From JBJYKD01 sp049310025 (GTDB taxonomy: Bacteria; Bacillota; Thermosediminibacteria; Thermosediminibacterales; Tepidanaerobacteraceae), in assembly GCF_049310025.1 (NCBI RefSeq), contig NZ_JBJYKD010000057.1, positions 1 through 7,218 of the forward strand: a stretch of DNA of 7,218 nt, in the 5' to 3' direction. Both the position numbers and the translations under genes were made by a program. Shown here piece after piece: positions 1-6,748 of this stretch. The notes under the pieces are model-generated. The model ran no database searches and was not told the origin of the DNA. It saw only the letters and a list, made by a program, of their open reading frames with translations. The first letter of the stretch is position 1. Each line of letters opens with the position of its first letter.

Positions 1-15
1 AATTATCATTTATGT

Positions 16-120
16 AATATTAAGGTATACAAAGTTTTTACTTGACTTTTATTAAAAAATTTTATGCAACGCTAGTGATTTTTGATATAAAATTGAACAA
101 TGTTAATATACCATAATATT
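16..120. repeat. Imperfect 14-bp inverted repeat in the AT-rich leader
   Basis: Bases 16-29 (AATATTAAGGTATA) and 107-120 (TATACCATAATATT) are inverted copies matching at 13 of 14 positions, with 77 nt between them. The right arm abuts a TTGACT hexamer at 119-124. It could be a pair of regulator sites or a chance match in AT-rich DNA; the GG/CC core shared by both arms is the only point against pure chance. Confidence 0.3.
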
Positions 121-445
121 GACTTAATATAAACTATAAATAAATACAATCAATTCAAATTAATTCAATCACTATAAATTTCGGTTGAATCTATAGCTAA
201 ATTACAAGACTTTGGCTTTTAGGCCCCCATAACCCTTTGATGCTTTGAAATTAATTATTGTAAATAAACTGAACGAAACCATTGTTAGGCATTAACATAT
301 TTATTAAGCAAAAAGGTCTTAGAATTCATGGCACTTCTCTCATATCTATTTACATTTCTTTCATTCTTTTCTAAATTCAATTGTATAAATTCATTAAAAA
401 ACATCATGTATTGACTGTGGCTGAAATATAAAGCTTCTTGTTACA

Positions 446-460
446 GTTTATCTGAATATT
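446..460 (+). promoter_or_regulatory. CodY-box-like site upstream of dppB
   Basis: GTTTATCTGAATATT matches 11 of 15 positions of the CodY consensus AATTTTCWGAAAATT, and the central TCWGAA is exact. It lies 25 nt before the start codon of the first gene. CodY is the known nutritional repressor of dpp and opp operons in many Bacillota, which makes the position plausible. Four mismatches in AT-rich DNA can arise by chance, so this is a candidate only. Confidence 0.3.
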
Positions 461-471
461 AATTTAAAATG

Positions 472-484
472 GGAGGGGAGAGGA
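472..484 (+). promoter_or_regulatory. Ribosome binding site deciding the TTG start of dppB
   Basis: The purine run GGAGGGGAGAGGA carries a strong Shine-Dalgarno match (GGAGGGG, 472-478) 7 nt before the TTG at 486. The next in-frame ATG is 25 codons further in and would remove the first membrane segment, so TTG is the start. Confidence 0.8.
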
Positions 485-485
485 T

Positions 486-1427
486 TTGACGGGCTACATT
501 GTTAAGAGATTGTTGCAGTTAGTGCCTGTATTGATTGGCGTTTCCGTTGTTGTATTTTTAATGATTTATCTTATACCTGGTGATGCGGCAGAGGTGATCG
601 CGGGTCCTACTGCTACTAGTGAAGAGATAGCAAATATAAGGGCGAAGCTAGGCCTTGATCAGCCTGCCTATGTGCAGTACTTTAGGTATATGTCGAGGGT
701 GTTAAGAGGAGATTTGGGCTATTCTTTCCAAACTGGCCAGGCCGTATCGGAGGCTATTGCTACAAGATATATAAATACATTCAGCCTGGCCCTGTTCAGT
801 GCATTGATAGCAATCATTATAGGTGTTACCACAGGGATTATATCTGCAATAAGGCAAAATTCGTGGTTTGATCATTTATGTATGTCTATCTCCATCCTTG
901 GTATTTCTGCTCCAACATTCTGGATTGGATTACTCCTGCTAGTAATCTTTTGTGTGGAGTTTAAGATACTGCCAATCTCAGGATTTAATGGGCAGATATG
1001 GACATGGGACGGCCTTAAGCATCTTATACTTCCTGCTATTACACTAGGGTTTAATTCATCTGCCATGATTGCCAGAATGACTCGTTCATCTGTCCTGGAG
1101 ATAATACATCAGGACTATATAATGACGGCCAGAGCAAAGGGGATAAGTGAGTTTATTGTGATCATGAAGCATGCCTTTAAAAATGCTCTTATACCAATAA
1201 TAACGGTGATTGGAATAGACTTTGGAAGTCTGCTTGGCGGGGCTGTTGTTGTAGAGTCTGTCTTTGCCATCAATGGTATTGGTAGGCTTATGGTGCAGGG
1301 TATAAATGCCAGGGACTTTCCTATGGTCCAGGGGACGGTCCTGGTGGTCGCCACAACATTTGTGCTCATAAATCTTGTGGTGGATCTGCTATATGCTGCC
1401 ATAGACCCAAGAATTTCATACAGGTGA
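486..1427 (+). CDS. dppB: Peptide/nickel-type ABC importer permease, DppB-like
   Basis: This is the first of two inner-membrane subunits of a Dpp/Opp-family importer (binding-protein-dependent transport permease family). The 313-residue length is normal. Membrane segments are expected at about 9-30, 99-121, 134-157, 176-196, 236-258 and 281-305. The N-terminal KRLLQLVPVLIGVSVVVF followed by IPGD (30-33) is typical of DppB/OppB/GsiC. The cytoplasmic EAA loop that docks the ATPase is at 214-238 (TARAKG then ALIPI), and the family segment GIGRL...RDFP..QG is at 264-283. The start is TTG, supported by a strong ribosome site. Its stop codon sits within the purine-rich ribosome site of dppC, 11 nt before that gene. 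The family includes peptide, nickel and glutathione importers; the permease alone does not settle the substrate, so the symbol denotes family position. Confidence 0.93.
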   Translation: MTGYIVKRLLQLVPVLIGVSVVVFLMIYLIPGDAAEVIAGPTATSEEIANIRAKLGLDQPAYVQYFRYMSRVLRGDLGYSFQTGQAVSEAIATRYINTFSLALFSALIAIIIGVTTGIISAIRQNSWFDHLCMSISILGISAPTFWIGLLLLVIFCVEFKILPISGFNGQIWTWDGLKHLILPAITLGFNSSAMIARMTRSSVLEIIHQDYIMTARAKGISEFIVIMKHAFKNALIPIITVIGIDFGSLLGGAVVVESVFAINGIGRLMVQGINARDFPMVQGTVLVVATTFVLINLVVDLLYAAIDPRISYR

Positions 1428-1438
1428 GGGGATAATTT

Positions 1439-2335
1439 ATGAGTGAAACAGGTCAGATGATAAAGTACATGGAGGAAACATATAAAAGAAAAAGCCCTTT
1501 CATAGACCTGTGGAAACACCTTAAAAAGAATAAACTGGCGCTAACAGGGCTGGCCATTGTCCTCTGTTTCATAATTTTGGGTGTTTTGGCACCGGTGATA
1601 GCACCCTATGACCCATATAAACAGGACCTGACGGTGAGGCTTTTAAAGCCAGGCTCTCCAGGCCATATCCTGGGTACAGACGAATACGGCAGAGATATGT
1701 TGAGCCGGCTCATATATGGGGCAAGGCTATCTCTTCTGGTGGGGTTCAGTTCGGTGGGGTTTGGCCTGGTCTTTGGGGTGATATTAGGACTTCTGGCAGG
1801 ATATTATTCTTCTATAGACAGTATTATTATGCGGATTGTAGATATCATGTTGGCGTTCCCCGGTGTACTGTTGGCTCTGGCCATAGTTTCTGCCTTAGGG
1901 CCTGGTATTACCAATGTTATAATAGCTGTGGGAATATGGTCAATACCAACCATATCCCGTGTTGTTAGGGGTACAGTCCTCTATATAAAGGAGATGGACT
2001 ATATCACAGCTGCTAGGGCATTGGGAGAGACTGACTCAATGATACTCTTTAGAGAGATACTGCCAAACTGTGTCTCCTCTATAGTAGTGTATGCCACAAT
2101 GAGGCTTGCCACAGCAATACTATCAGCGGCTACATTAAGCTTTTTAGGACTGGGGGCGCAACCTCCCGCTGCTGAATGGGGTGCTATGGCGTCTACCGGC
2201 AGAAACTATATATTCCAGGCACCACACATAACACTTTTACCTGGCATTGCCATAATTCTAGTGGTCTTTGGCTTCAATTCATTAGGCGATGGCTTGAGAG
2301 ATGCCCTGGACCCCAACCTTAAAAATGCATTATAA
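1439..2335 (+). CDS. dppC: Peptide/nickel-type ABC importer permease, DppC-like
   Basis: This is the second channel subunit, pairing with DppB in the membrane. At 298 residues it has the usual length. The N-terminal OppC-type region at about 20-75 has the first membrane segment (33-55) and the APYDPY motif (55-60). The family signature LGTDEYGRDMLSRLIYGAR is at 78-96. Further membrane segments are expected at about 95-121, 133-173, 212-235 and 261-283. The EAA loop is at 191-209 (AARALGETD then REILPN), followed by SFLGLGAQPP at 234-243. The C-terminal end GLRDALDPNLKN is characteristic of DppC/OppC/GsiD. The ATG start has GAGGGG 7 nt upstream. A 54-nt gap follows before the binding-protein gene, the longest gap in the operon. 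Confidence 0.93.
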   Translation: MSETGQMIKYMEETYKRKSPFIDLWKHLKKNKLALTGLAIVLCFIILGVLAPVIAPYDPYKQDLTVRLLKPGSPGHILGTDEYGRDMLSRLIYGARLSLLVGFSSVGFGLVFGVILGLLAGYYSSIDSIIMRIVDIMLAFPGVLLALAIVSALGPGITNVIIAVGIWSIPTISRVVRGTVLYIKEMDYITAARALGETDSMILFREILPNCVSSIVVYATMRLATAILSAATLSFLGLGAQPPAAEWGAMASTGRNYIFQAPHITLLPGIAIILVVFGFNSLGDGLRDALDPNLKNAL

Positions 2336-2372
2336 AGTTAAATGTTTATTCTTTTAGTTCAGTTTAAAATTT

Positions 2373-2383
2373 AAAGGGGGAAG
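2373..2383 (+). promoter_or_regulatory. Ribosome binding site deciding the TTG start of the binding protein
   Basis: AAAGGGGGAAG ends 6 nt before the TTG at 2390. That TTG begins the positively charged MKK of the signal peptide; the next ATG (codon 8) would delete the charged residues, so TTG is preferred. Confidence 0.75.
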
Positions 2384-2389
2384 AAGACA

Positions 2390-3952
2390 TTGAAGAAAAG
2401 CTTATTTACAATGCTCATTATTGTCCTGATGTTGACTTTTACATTAACAGCATGTTCTTCAGGAACGCAGACAAATAACCAGCAAACCCAGACTGAAAAA
2501 ACACAAACAGCACCTCAAGAAATAACATATGTATCCATGACAGATGCGGTGGGCCTTTCACCTATACTCACCAATGATTCTGCATCCAGCAATGTAATAA
2601 GGAATATTTATGAGACACTTTTTATGAGGGACCCCAAGACAGGGGAAATAAAGCCTCTACTCGCAGAATCCTATGAAAACCCTGATGAAAACACATGGAT
2701 AATAAAGCTCAAAAAGGGTATTAAATTCCAGGATGGTACACCGTTTACCTCGGAAGCAGTAAAATACACATATGAAAAGATAATGGACCCGAAGACGGGT
2801 TCTCCAAGGGCAAGCCTATTAAAATCCGTAAGCTCCATAGAGACTCCGGATGACTATACGGTCATTATCCATACTAAGGAACCCTATGGAATAATGCTTA
2901 CGGCTTTAGCCCATGATAACCTCTCCATAGTAAATCCTAAGGCAGATAAGAATGGAGATATCAATAGAAATCCTACTGGTGCAGGCACCGGGCCGTACAG
3001 GTTTGTTGAATGGATACCCGGAGATCATATCACCCTGGAGAAAAACCCTTCCTACTGGCAGGGTGCACCCAAACTTGATAAAGTTACATTTAAGGTCGTA
3101 CCTGAAATGGCTACAGCAGTATCTATGATTGAAACGGGAGAGGCAGACTTCCTGGTGGGGATACCACCCGAGCAATTAGATAGGCTAAAAAATAACCCTG
3201 ATGTTGAAGTGACAGAAATAAAGGGAAATCCCACAAGGTACCTGGGCTTTAATTTTAAGAAAAAGCCCTTTGACAACCTAAAGGTAAGACAGGCCATATC
3301 TTATGCTATTAACAGGGATGCTTATATAGAAACATTAAATGGTCTTGGGTATAAATCAAGGGGCATAATCGGTCCTAAACTCTTTGGTTATCATGAGGAA
3401 ATAGAGCAACACGGGTACGATTACGATCCTGAAAAAGCAAAACAGCTTTTAGCTGAGGCCGGGTATCCCAATGGATTTAAGACCACACTTACAGTTGGAA
3501 ATACCGACATTTATATGAAAATGGCTCCATTTATCCAGGCCCAGTTAAAAGAAGTGGGTATAGATGTAGAACTCAATGTTATGGATTGGGCATCATTCCT
3601 GGCATACTGCAAAGCAGGTAATCAAGAAATGTTTTTGAATGGCTGGATGAATGTGACAGGTGATGGAGAAGAGCTACTTTATCCACAGTTCCATTCTTCA
3701 AATATTGGCGCCTCAAACTATTCGAGGTACGACAAGCCTGAGATGGATGAGCTCATCATGAAGACAAGGGTTACCGTCGATCAGAATAAGAGGTATAATT
3801 ATTTAAGACAGGCGAACATAGCCTTTACAGATGATGTGGCATGGGTGCCTATGTTTAATGATGTAGTTACAATGGCTGCCAGGAAGAATGTAAAGGGTAT
3901 TATATTCGAACCAAATGGAGAGTTTAGATTGAATAATGCATATAAAGAATAG
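2390..3952 (+). CDS. Substrate-binding lipoprotein of the peptide/nickel ABC importer (SBP_bac_5 family)
   Basis: This is the extracytoplasmic receptor that delivers ligand to DppB/DppC. The 520-residue protein starts with a lipoprotein signal peptide: MKK, a hydrophobic core at 5-19 and the lipobox LTAC with Cys22 as the lipid-modified residue. A Ser/Thr/Gln-rich linker at 23-43 follows. The family-5 solute-binding fold occupies about 45-520. Typical segments are KKGIKFQDGTPFTSEAVKYTY (108-128), GTGPYRFVEW (199-208), NPSYWQGAP (219-227), KVRQAISYAINRD (298-310), DYDPEKAKQLLAEAGYPNGF (344-363) and GWMN...GD (418-425). By inference, Asp425 may correspond to the DppA aspartate that binds a peptide amino group. 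The gene lies third in the operon, between permeases and ATPases, rather than first as in many dpp operons. The ligand (di- or oligopeptide, glutathione-like, metal chelate) cannot be decided from sequence alone, so no symbol is given. Confidence 0.92.
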   Translation: MKKSLFTMLIIVLMLTFTLTACSSGTQTNNQQTQTEKTQTAPQEITYVSMTDAVGLSPILTNDSASSNVIRNIYETLFMRDPKTGEIKPLLAESYENPDENTWIIKLKKGIKFQDGTPFTSEAVKYTYEKIMDPKTGSPRASLLKSVSSIETPDDYTVIIHTKEPYGIMLTALAHDNLSIVNPKADKNGDINRNPTGAGTGPYRFVEWIPGDHITLEKNPSYWQGAPKLDKVTFKVVPEMATAVSMIETGEADFLVGIPPEQLDRLKNNPDVEVTEIKGNPTRYLGFNFKKKPFDNLKVRQAISYAINRDAYIETLNGLGYKSRGIIGPKLFGYHEEIEQHGYDYDPEKAKQLLAEAGYPNGFKTTLTVGNTDIYMKMAPFIQAQLKEVGIDVELNVMDWASFLAYCKAGNQEMFLNGWMNVTGDGEELLYPQFHSSNIGASNYSRYDKPEMDELIMKTRVTVDQNKRYNYLRQANIAFTDDVAWVPMFNDVVTMAARKNVKGIIFEPNGEFRLNNAYKE

Positions 3953-3957
3953 GTGAT
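3951..3957 (+). promoter_or_regulatory. Ribosome binding site of dppD overlapping the previous stop
   Basis: AGGTGAT begins within the TAG stop of the binding-protein gene (3950-3952) and precedes the TTG start at 3962. The overlap suggests translational coupling. No in-frame ATG lies near enough to replace TTG without losing the N-terminal beta strand of the ATPase. Confidence 0.6.
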
Positions 3958-3961
3958 GTAA

Positions 3962-4924
3962 TTGGACACGCTTTTAAAAGTAAATAACCTAAAAACCTAT
4001 TTTTATACGATTGACGGCATAGTACCTGCTGTGGATGAGGTTAGCTTTGAGGTAGGGATGGGTGAAACACTAGGGATTGTTGGAGAGTCGGGCAGCGGCA
4101 AGAGTGTCACTGCCCTTTCCGTGATGAGGCTTGTGCCAAATCCGCCAGGCAGAATAATTGGTGGCTCAATAAACTTCAAAGGGGAAGAGTTGCTTATCAA
4201 ACGGGAATATGAGATGAGGATGATACGTGGCAATAAAATAGCAATGATATTTCAGGATCCCATGACATCATTAAATCCGCTTTTTACCATAGGTGATCAG
4301 ATAATAGAGGCCATGGTAATTCACCAGGATATTAGCAAAAAAGAGGCCAGAGAAAAGGCAATAGAGATGCTGAGGATGGTGGGCATCCCATCTGCTGAAA
4401 AAAGGATAGATGACTATCCCCATCAGATGAGCGGTGGTATGAGGCAAAGGGTGATGATTGCCATGGCCCTATCCTGCAGGCCAGACCTTCTTATAGCTGA
4501 CGAACCAACTACTGCCTTGGATGTAACAATTCAGGCCCAGATTCTGGAACTGATAGAAGATATGAAGGAAAAGCTAAATATGTCAGTGATGATAATAACC
4601 CATGACCTGGGAATTGTAGCAGAGATGGCTGACAAGGTTGTGGTAATGTATGCGGGTAAGGTCATGGAATACGCCGATGTTAACAGTATCTTTTCCTCTC
4701 CTCTCCACCCATATACACGAGGTCTTATGGATTCCATCCCAAGGATAGACAGGGAGGAAGAAAGGCTAAAGTCTATAGAGGGTACCTTGCCGACACTTAC
4801 TGGAAATTTTAAAGGATGCAGATTTAAAGATAGATGTGTCTGCGCTGAAAATATATGCCATGAAGAGGAACCGCCTATTGTAAATATTGGAGAAAGACAG
4901 GTTAGGTGTTTCAAGTATGTATAA
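3962..4924 (+). CDS. dppD: Peptide/nickel-type ABC importer ATPase, DppD-like
   Basis: This is one of two cytoplasmic ATPases that drive the importer. At 320 residues it has the family length. Visible motifs in order: Walker A GESGSGKS (41-48), Q-loop Gln98 in FQDPMTSLNP, ABC signature MSGGMRQR (156-163), Walker B LLIADEPT (176-183) with catalytic Glu181, D-loop ALD (185-187) and switch His214 in THDLGIV. The C-terminal Opp/Dpp extension begins near HPYTRGLM (249-256) and contains Cys286, Cys292, Cys299 and Cys316, plus an extra Cys294. This pattern holds an iron-sulfur cluster in structurally studied Dpp ATPases. Both ATPases appear catalytically intact. The start is TTG, 9 nt after the binding-protein stop. 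Confidence 0.93.
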   Translation: MDTLLKVNNLKTYFYTIDGIVPAVDEVSFEVGMGETLGIVGESGSGKSVTALSVMRLVPNPPGRIIGGSINFKGEELLIKREYEMRMIRGNKIAMIFQDPMTSLNPLFTIGDQIIEAMVIHQDISKKEAREKAIEMLRMVGIPSAEKRIDDYPHQMSGGMRQRVMIAMALSCRPDLLIADEPTTALDVTIQAQILELIEDMKEKLNMSVMIITHDLGIVAEMADKVVVMYAGKVMEYADVNSIFSSPLHPYTRGLMDSIPRIDREEERLKSIEGTLPTLTGNFKGCRFKDRCVCAENICHEEEPPIVNIGERQVRCFKYV

Positions 4925-4931
4925 GAGGTGG
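4925..4931 (+). promoter_or_regulatory. Ribosome binding site deciding the dppF start
   Basis: GAGGTGG, with its GAGG core 7 nt before the ATG at 4936, directly follows the dppD stop. It supports 4936 over an earlier in-frame ATG at 4906, which would overlap dppD by 19 nt and add ten residues with no family counterpart. Confidence 0.8.
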
Positions 4932-4935
4932 ATTT

Positions 4936-5898
4936 ATGGAACTTTTAGAGGTTAAAGAACTCAAAAAATTTTTTCCTGTGAAGGGCGGTTTCTTTTCAAG
5001 GACAGTAAACTATATAAAAGCTGTTGATGGGGTATCTTTTAAGGTTAAAGAGGGTGAGACACTTGGGCTTGTGGGCGAGTCAGGCTGTGGTAAGTCTACC
5101 ACAGGCAGGACCATACTCAGGCTCTATGAGCCGACAGATGGGAAGATTTACTTTGAGGGAGTTGATTTTACAGCGCTAGACAAAGAAAAACTTAGAGCAA
5201 AAAGAAAAGAGATGCAGATAATATTTCAGGACCCATATTCATCTCTAAATCCAAGACTTACTGCTGGTGAGATAATAGGGAGAGCAATTGATGTGCACAG
5301 GATAGCCAAGGGAAAGGCCAGAGAGAGACGCATTATAGAGCTTTTGGATGTAGTTGGGTTAAAAAGAGAGCACTATCACAGGTATCCAAATGAATTTTCC
5401 GGTGGTCAAAGGCAGAGGATAGGTATAGCAAGGGCTTTGGCCTGTAATCCGAAGCTCATAGTTTGCGACGAACCAATATCAGCCCTGGATGTATCTATAC
5501 AGGCCCAGATAATAAACCTTCTTAAAGATATCCAGGAGCAGTTTAATTTGACCTATATATTTATAGCTCACAATCTGGCAGTGGTAAAACATATAAGTGA
5601 TAATATAGCAGTTATGTATCTCGGGAAGATAGTAGAGATGGCAGACAAGAAAGAACTCTTTTCAAGGCCACAGCATCCATACACCGCTGCACTCCTAACA
5701 GCAATTCCTATTCCGGACCCAACTAAGAGGCATTCAAGGATTAAACTGGAGGGGGATGTACCAAGCCCTATCAACCTTCCACCGGGGTGCAGGTTTGCCT
5801 CCAGGTGTTCTGAAAGAACTGCCATTTGCAATGAGGTAGAGCCAGAACTTATAGATATTGGCGGGGGACATATGGTAGCCTGCCATAACAGGAGATGA
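4936..5898 (+). CDS. dppF: Peptide/nickel-type ABC importer ATPase, DppF-like
   Basis: This is the second ATPase, partner of DppD in the nucleotide-binding dimer. It is 320 residues from the chosen ATG. Motifs: Walker A GESGCGKS (47-54), Q-loop Gln98 in FQDPYSSLNPR, signature FSGGQRQR (154-161), Walker B KLIVCDEP (173-180) with catalytic Glu179, D-loop SALD (182-185) and switch His212. The switch segment reads AHNLAVV, with Asn where Asp is usual; the essential His is kept. The FFPVKGGFFSR stretch (12-22) before Walker A and VCDEPISALDVSIQAQ are hallmarks of DppF/OppF rather than DppD. The C-terminal extension carries Cys285, Cys291, Cys298 and Cys316, matching the iron-sulfur pattern of the family. 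Its last codons AGG AGA contain the ribosome site of the next gene. Confidence 0.94.
   Translation: MELLEVKELKKFFPVKGGFFSRTVNYIKAVDGVSFKVKEGETLGLVGESGCGKSTTGRTILRLYEPTDGKIYFEGVDFTALDKEKLRAKRKEMQIIFQDPYSSLNPRLTAGEIIGRAIDVHRIAKGKARERRIIELLDVVGLKREHYHRYPNEFSGGQRQRIGIARALACNPKLIVCDEPISALDVSIQAQIINLLKDIQEQFNLTYIFIAHNLAVVKHISDNIAVMYLGKIVEMADKKELFSRPQHPYTAALLTAIPIPDPTKRHSRIKLEGDVPSPINLPPGCRFASRCSERTAICNEVEPELIDIGGGHMVACHNRR
5890..5894 (+). promoter_or_regulatory. Ribosome binding site of the Nif3-like gene inside dppF
   Basis: AGGAG lies within the last two sense codons of dppF and 8 nt before the TTG at 5903. It supports TTG as start and implies coupled translation with dppF. An ATG at 5895 opens only three codons. 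Confidence 0.75.
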
Positions 5899-5902
5899 TA
5901 GA

Positions 5903-6712
5903 TTGAATACCGACGATATCATGAGAATTGCTTTAGAAATGTCGGGTTTTAAAAGTATACCAGAGGACTCAGAGATTTATATTGAGGGGAATAATATAAA
6001 AAGGGTTCTTTTTGGGATAGATATTGAGGAGTCAGATATATATATGGCCAAAATGATGGGGTATGACGCAGTAATATCCCATCATCCGCTCGCTTCTTGT
6101 GTAAATGCATATAAGGTATATAAAGACCATGTGAAGCTGATGGTAAAGGCCGGTGTGCCGGAAGAGATAGCCTTAAAGGCTGTAGAGGATAAGATGGAGA
6201 ACATAAAAATTACAGCCAGCTCCTCAAATTATGACAGGGTGGTCTCTGTGGCCAGGCTATTAGGTATGCCGCTTTTAAATATTCATCAGCCGTTAGATGA
6301 GATTGGACGCAGGATAATGCAGGAGAAAGTAGATAAGGTATTAGAGAAACAGGATGCCACCCTGGAAGATATATTGGACGGGCTTTATGAAATAGAGGAG
6401 TTTAAGAGGGCCAGGACTGATGTTAGTGTCCTGATTGGGGATAGAAAATCTATAGCAGGAAAAACAGTGGTAGCTCATGGTGCCTATACCAATGGAGGCT
6501 ATGAAGTTGCCAGGGCTTATTATAAAGCAGGTGTTAAGACAGTAATATATATACACATATCATATGCAGATTACAAGAAACTAAAAGACGAAAATATGGG
6601 AAATTTGATAGTCACGGGGCACATCGCCAGCGACTCTGTAGGTATTAATCCGTTTGTAAATAGGCTTAGAAAAGAAGGACTTGAAGTTACCACATTTAGC
6701 GGAATAATTTAA
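5903..6712 (+). CDS. Divergent Nif3/DUF34-family metal-binding protein
   Basis: This 269-residue, probably cytosolic protein belongs to the Nif3-like (DUF34, YbgI-type) dinuclear-metal family, whose biochemical role is unsettled (often annotated GTP cyclohydrolase I type 2). The N-terminal half shows VLFGIDI (35-41) and the hallmark HHPL at 60-63. By comparison with YbgI ligands, His60, His61, Asp111 (in SSNYDRV, matching the usual TNLDA), His240 and Asp244 are the likely metal ligands. Family members normally have Glu at the last site (GHxxSE); here it is GHIASD. The segment after Asp111 lacks the usual GGVND and is instead the helical RLLGMPLLNIHQPLDEIG (118-135), so this is a divergent subfamily. 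Length is near the short, single-domain form. The start is TTG, 4 nt after dppF, so it is almost certainly the last gene of the operon and may process the imported compound or a metal linked to it. That role is inference. Confidence 0.85.
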   Translation: MNTDDIMRIALEMSGFKSIPEDSEIYIEGNNIKRVLFGIDIEESDIYMAKMMGYDAVISHHPLASCVNAYKVYKDHVKLMVKAGVPEEIALKAVEDKMENIKITASSSNYDRVVSVARLLGMPLLNIHQPLDEIGRRIMQEKVDKVLEKQDATLEDILDGLYEIEEFKRARTDVSVLIGDRKSIAGKTVVAHGAYTNGGYEVARAYYKAGVKTVIYIHISYADYKKLKDENMGNLIVTGHIASDSVGINPFVNRLRKEGLEVTTFSGII

Positions 6713-6713
6713 A

Positions 6714-6742
6714 CTGACTCGGCTCCATTCTAAAATTATAGT
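6714..6742 (+). promoter_or_regulatory. Sigma-A-like promoter just after the Nif3-like gene
   Basis: CTGACT (6714-6719, 4 of 6 matches to TTGACA) and TATAGT (6737-6742, 5 of 6 to TATAAT) are separated by exactly 17 nt. Transcription would begin near 6749 and run into the hairpin-rich stretch that ends at a U-tract, with no open reading frame of note. It begins two bases after the preceding stop codon. Confidence 0.5.
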
Positions 6743-6748
6743 AAAAGG

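Larger units (their letters stand above)
1..485. other. AT-rich non-coding region upstream of the dpp operon
   Basis: No convincing gene is present on either strand: stop codons are dense and no ribosome site precedes an open frame. The base composition is far more AT-rich than the genes that follow. Several sigma-A-like hexamers occur (TTGACT at 42-47, 119-124 and 411-416; TTGAAC at 93-98; TATAAA at 86-91, 135-140 and 427-432), but none forms a good -35/-10 pair with 16-18 nt spacing, so the operon promoter cannot be placed with confidence. A short dyad, TGTTA-N5-TAACA, lies at 283-297. No clear terminator of an upstream gene is visible. The region most likely carries the control signals of the operon. 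Confidence 0.75.

Noticed and set aside
283..297. TGTTA-N5-TAACA dyad as a Rex operator
   Set aside because: Rex sites have 8 nt between these half-sites, not 5, and such short AT-rich dyads are common by chance.
1115..1519. 134-codon frame antisense to dppB and dppC
   Set aside because: It lies opposite two well-conserved permease genes, and its composition is what their codon bias produces on the other strand.
4906..4935. Earlier ATG giving dppF ten more residues
   Set aside because: It would overlap dppD, has no ribosome site, and the added residues are not found in the family; the ATG at 4936 has a good site.
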